From NCBI RefSeq assembly GCF_038024035.1, contig NZ_CP150664.1, forward strand, positions 372,001-436,000: DNA of 64,000 nucleotides, in the 5' to 3' direction. Positions 62,528 through 64,000 of the stretch are shown here, in pieces. The position numbers were made by a program, and so were the translations under genes. This stretch comes from Polaribacter pacificus (GTDB lineage: Bacteria > Bacteroidota > Bacteroidia > Flavobacteriales > Flavobacteriaceae). Under the pieces are notes generated by a model. The model was not told where the DNA came from. It did no database searches and was given only the letters and a program-made list of their open reading frames with translations. Numbering within the stretch: position 1 is the first letter of the stretch; each line of letters opens with the position of its first letter.

Positions 62528-63020
62528 ATCCTTGTTTTTTTATTATTTCTTGTAATTTATTTTTTGTCCTATTAATTTTCACTCTAACATTCGCTTCCGA
62601 AAGGCCTAGGTTCTTAGCAATTTCTTTTCCAGAAAACCCTTCTATATATTGTAAAATTAAAGCTTTTTCAACCTTGTCTAATTTTTTCACTGCTTTGTAA
62701 AAATGATCTAATTGCTCATCTTTTTCTTTGCTATAATCTTCAAAACCAACAGGTTCCTGAAGTGTAGAGCCAAAGCTATCTGGTTTTCTTTTCTCTTTCT
62801 TAAAGAATACTATAGCTGTGTTTAATGCTACTCTGTACATCCATGAAGAAAACTCGCTTTCACCTTTAAAAGAGCCTAAAGACTTCCATAATTGGAGGAT
62901 AATTTCCTGAAAGAGATCTTGCTGATCTTCTAGCGCATCAAAATACATCCTAGATACTTTATAGAGAATACCTTTGTGTTTATTAATTGCTGTTAAAAAT
63001 TCTTGTTCAGTTAGTTGCAT
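62517..63020 (-). CDS. ECF-family RNA polymerase sigma factor
   Basis: A 167-residue extracytoplasmic-function sigma factor. Region 2 (DQQDLFQEIILQLWKSLGSF, SSWMYRVALNTAIVFFKK) and region 4 (IAKNLGLSEANVRVKINRTKNKL) are complete. I start at the ATG at 63020 because it opens the canonical MQLTEQEFL; an ATG at 63089 would overlap the TraB gene. It lies ten bases after the TraB stop and overlaps the four-helix gene by 11 bases. Confidence 0.94.
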   Translation of the reverse strand: MQLTEQEFLTAINKHKGILYKVSRMYFDALEDQQDLFQEIILQLWKSLGSFKGESEFSSWMYRVALNTAIVFFKKEKRKPDSFGSTLQEPVGFEDYSKEKDEQLDHFYKAVKKLDKVEKALILQYIEGFSGKEIAKNLGLSEANVRVKINRTKNKLQEIIKKQGYGF

Positions 63021-63030
63021 CAATATTGAT

Positions 63031-63897
63031 CTAATTAAATACTGGTGTAATCGTATATCCTTTTTGTCGTAAAAGATAAATGATTCCATGCTTATTTGTT
63101 AAATGAGCGGCGCCAACAGCAAATAAATTACTTCTTTTTTTCATCATTTCTGGCATTTTGTCTACCCAATTTTTGTTTCGTAAAGTTTGCATATATGTAA
63201 CTGCATTTTTGTTCATATAAATCTCTTTCGTAATTAGACCTACCGTGGTTGTTATATCTTCATTTTTATACGCAATTATCGCATCGTTAAAATCCTTTTT
63301 ATACGAATAAAATAACATTATTTGTTTAAAATTATAATCTGTTGGATAGGCTTTATTAAAGAAATTCATTTGATCAGAAACTTTTTCTAAACTATACAAT
63401 GCAAGTTGATTTTTTGTAGCTTCCTGTACTAATTCAGTTTCAAATGATTTTATTTGACTACAAGGTAACATCTTACTTATCATAATTGCATTAAGGGTTG
63501 AAAGCCCGTAAGAATCAAAATTAATTAAGGGTTGACCGATAACTTGTTGTACCAGTTTATCCAATTCATTAAATTGTTTTTTGGACAGTTCTTCAGAAAT
63601 TTTCTTTGGATTGGCCATAGACTCTTGTAGTGTTTGCAATTCTTGTGGATCAGATAAATTAACTTCTAAAACCAAGCCATCTACTTTCTGTAGAATTCGT
63701 TTCACTTTTTTAGAGATTTCGAAATCATTTTCACACATTAAGTGTATAGTCCCTAAAAGATACGATGGTTGTTGAAGTGAAGAATGTTCAATTTTCCATA
63801 AGACAGAGTTTTCAAGTTTGACCTTTTCCTGAGCATAAGAGAAGTTAAAGCTTAGTGAAAAGACCAATACAATAATTGTTAATTTTAGATGTTTCAT
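63031..63897 (-). CDS. TraB/GumN-family protein
   Basis: A 288-residue exported protein: signal peptide (cleavage near SYA-QEK, residue 23), then the TraB/GumN fold related to Tiki proteases. The motifs are LLGTIHLM near the N-terminus (GxxH type) and FAVGAAHLTNKHGIIYLL near the C-terminus, with the Leu-Glu-Val after a hydrophobic strand. It is likely a periplasmic metal-dependent hydrolase, activity unproven. It is the first gene of the operon with an ECF sigma factor and its membrane partner. Confidence 0.9.
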   Translation of the reverse strand: MKHLKLTIIVLVFSLSFNFSYAQEKVKLENSVLWKIEHSSLQQPSYLLGTIHLMCENDFEISKKVKRILQKVDGLVLEVNLSDPQELQTLQESMANPKKISEELSKKQFNELDKLVQQVIGQPLINFDSYGLSTLNAIMISKMLPCSQIKSFETELVQEATKNQLALYSLEKVSDQMNFFNKAYPTDYNFKQIMLFYSYKKDFNDAIIAYKNEDITTTVGLITKEIYMNKNAVTYMQTLRNKNWVDKMPEMMKKRSNLFAVGAAHLTNKHGIIYLLRQKGYTITPVFN

Positions 63898-64000
63898 TTT
63901 TTTGTTTTTTAGATTTTACAGGGTTAGTATTAGAAACAAAAAAATGTTACAAAAAAATAAAAAGTCTGTTTAAGGTTGTTCTTTTTTATGAATAAGAAAA

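Noticed and set aside
63988..64000. ATG followed by AATAAGAAAA at the right edge, a possible gene start on the plus strand
   Set aside because: Only about four codons are visible, which is not enough to support a gene.
1..64000. CRISPR arrays, insertion sequences, prophage genes, integrases, rRNA
   Set aside because: I looked for regularly spaced repeats, transposase motifs and phage genes and saw none.

Overview
The window looks like chromosomal core DNA of a Bacteroidota bacterium, most likely a marine-type member of the Flavobacteriaceae. The evidence is the very AT-rich DNA, the -7 promoter boxes of the form TAnnTTTG, the lack of Shine-Dalgarno sequences, the LpxC-FabZ fusion, the PorX regulator of type IX secretion, a TonB-dependent receptor with a CarboxypepD-like N-terminus, and a bacilliredoxin of the YtxJ type. 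I cannot name a genus from sequence alone. I see no rRNA, CRISPR array, insertion sequence or prophage.

Layout. 1-8.4 kb: divergent glyA and fahA (tyrosine catabolism), an unknown lipoprotein, ytxJ, clpB, a secreted histidine phosphatase and a DUF6503-like lipoprotein. 8.4-14.5 kb: smpB-ubiA-maf, a free-standing C-terminal transketolase half, an outer-membrane barrel, an FKBP lipoprotein with a calcium-binding type tail, an S4 RNA-binding protein, a PyrR-like phosphoribosyltransferase and aroK. 14.6-15.0 kb: tRNA-Lys(UUU) and tRNA-Leu(GAG), with a stray second copy of the tRNA-Lys 3' end between them. 15.0-25 kb: a CarboxypepD-like secreted protein, a prohibitin, a TonB receptor plus zinc-type CDF transporter pair, a thioesterase, a von Willebrand-like membrane protein and an M1 peptidase. 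25-33 kb: one long leftward block for lipid A and fatty acid synthesis (HD protein, lpxD, lpxC-fabZ, lpxA, efp, a second lpxD-like gene, then sucD and fabG). 33-36.7 kb: rightward porX, tsaE, ald and a small membrane protein.

From 36.7 kb to the right end every gene is on the minus strand and the content is more accessory: a YwqK-type repeat protein, a GH3-GH29 glycosidase pair, a Tat-type dienelactone hydrolase, a GNAT-nitrilase fusion overlapping a YhcH gene, an SDR-DUF2867 protein, TauE, GNAT, MscS and DUF1275 proteins, a VOC-DoxX-Crp-AraC group, a K+/H+ antiporter with a small exported partner, two small conserved unknowns, a MacAB-like three-gene exporter, an M28 peptidase, and a TraB/GumN - ECF sigma factor - four-helix membrane protein operon.

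The best candidates for something undescribed are the TraB/sigma/four-helix operon, the small gene pair at 55.9-56.5 kb, and the duplicated tRNA end. None of them is proven to be a new system. Several genes use TTG starts, and several promoters sit so close to the start codon that their mRNAs should be leaderless or nearly so.
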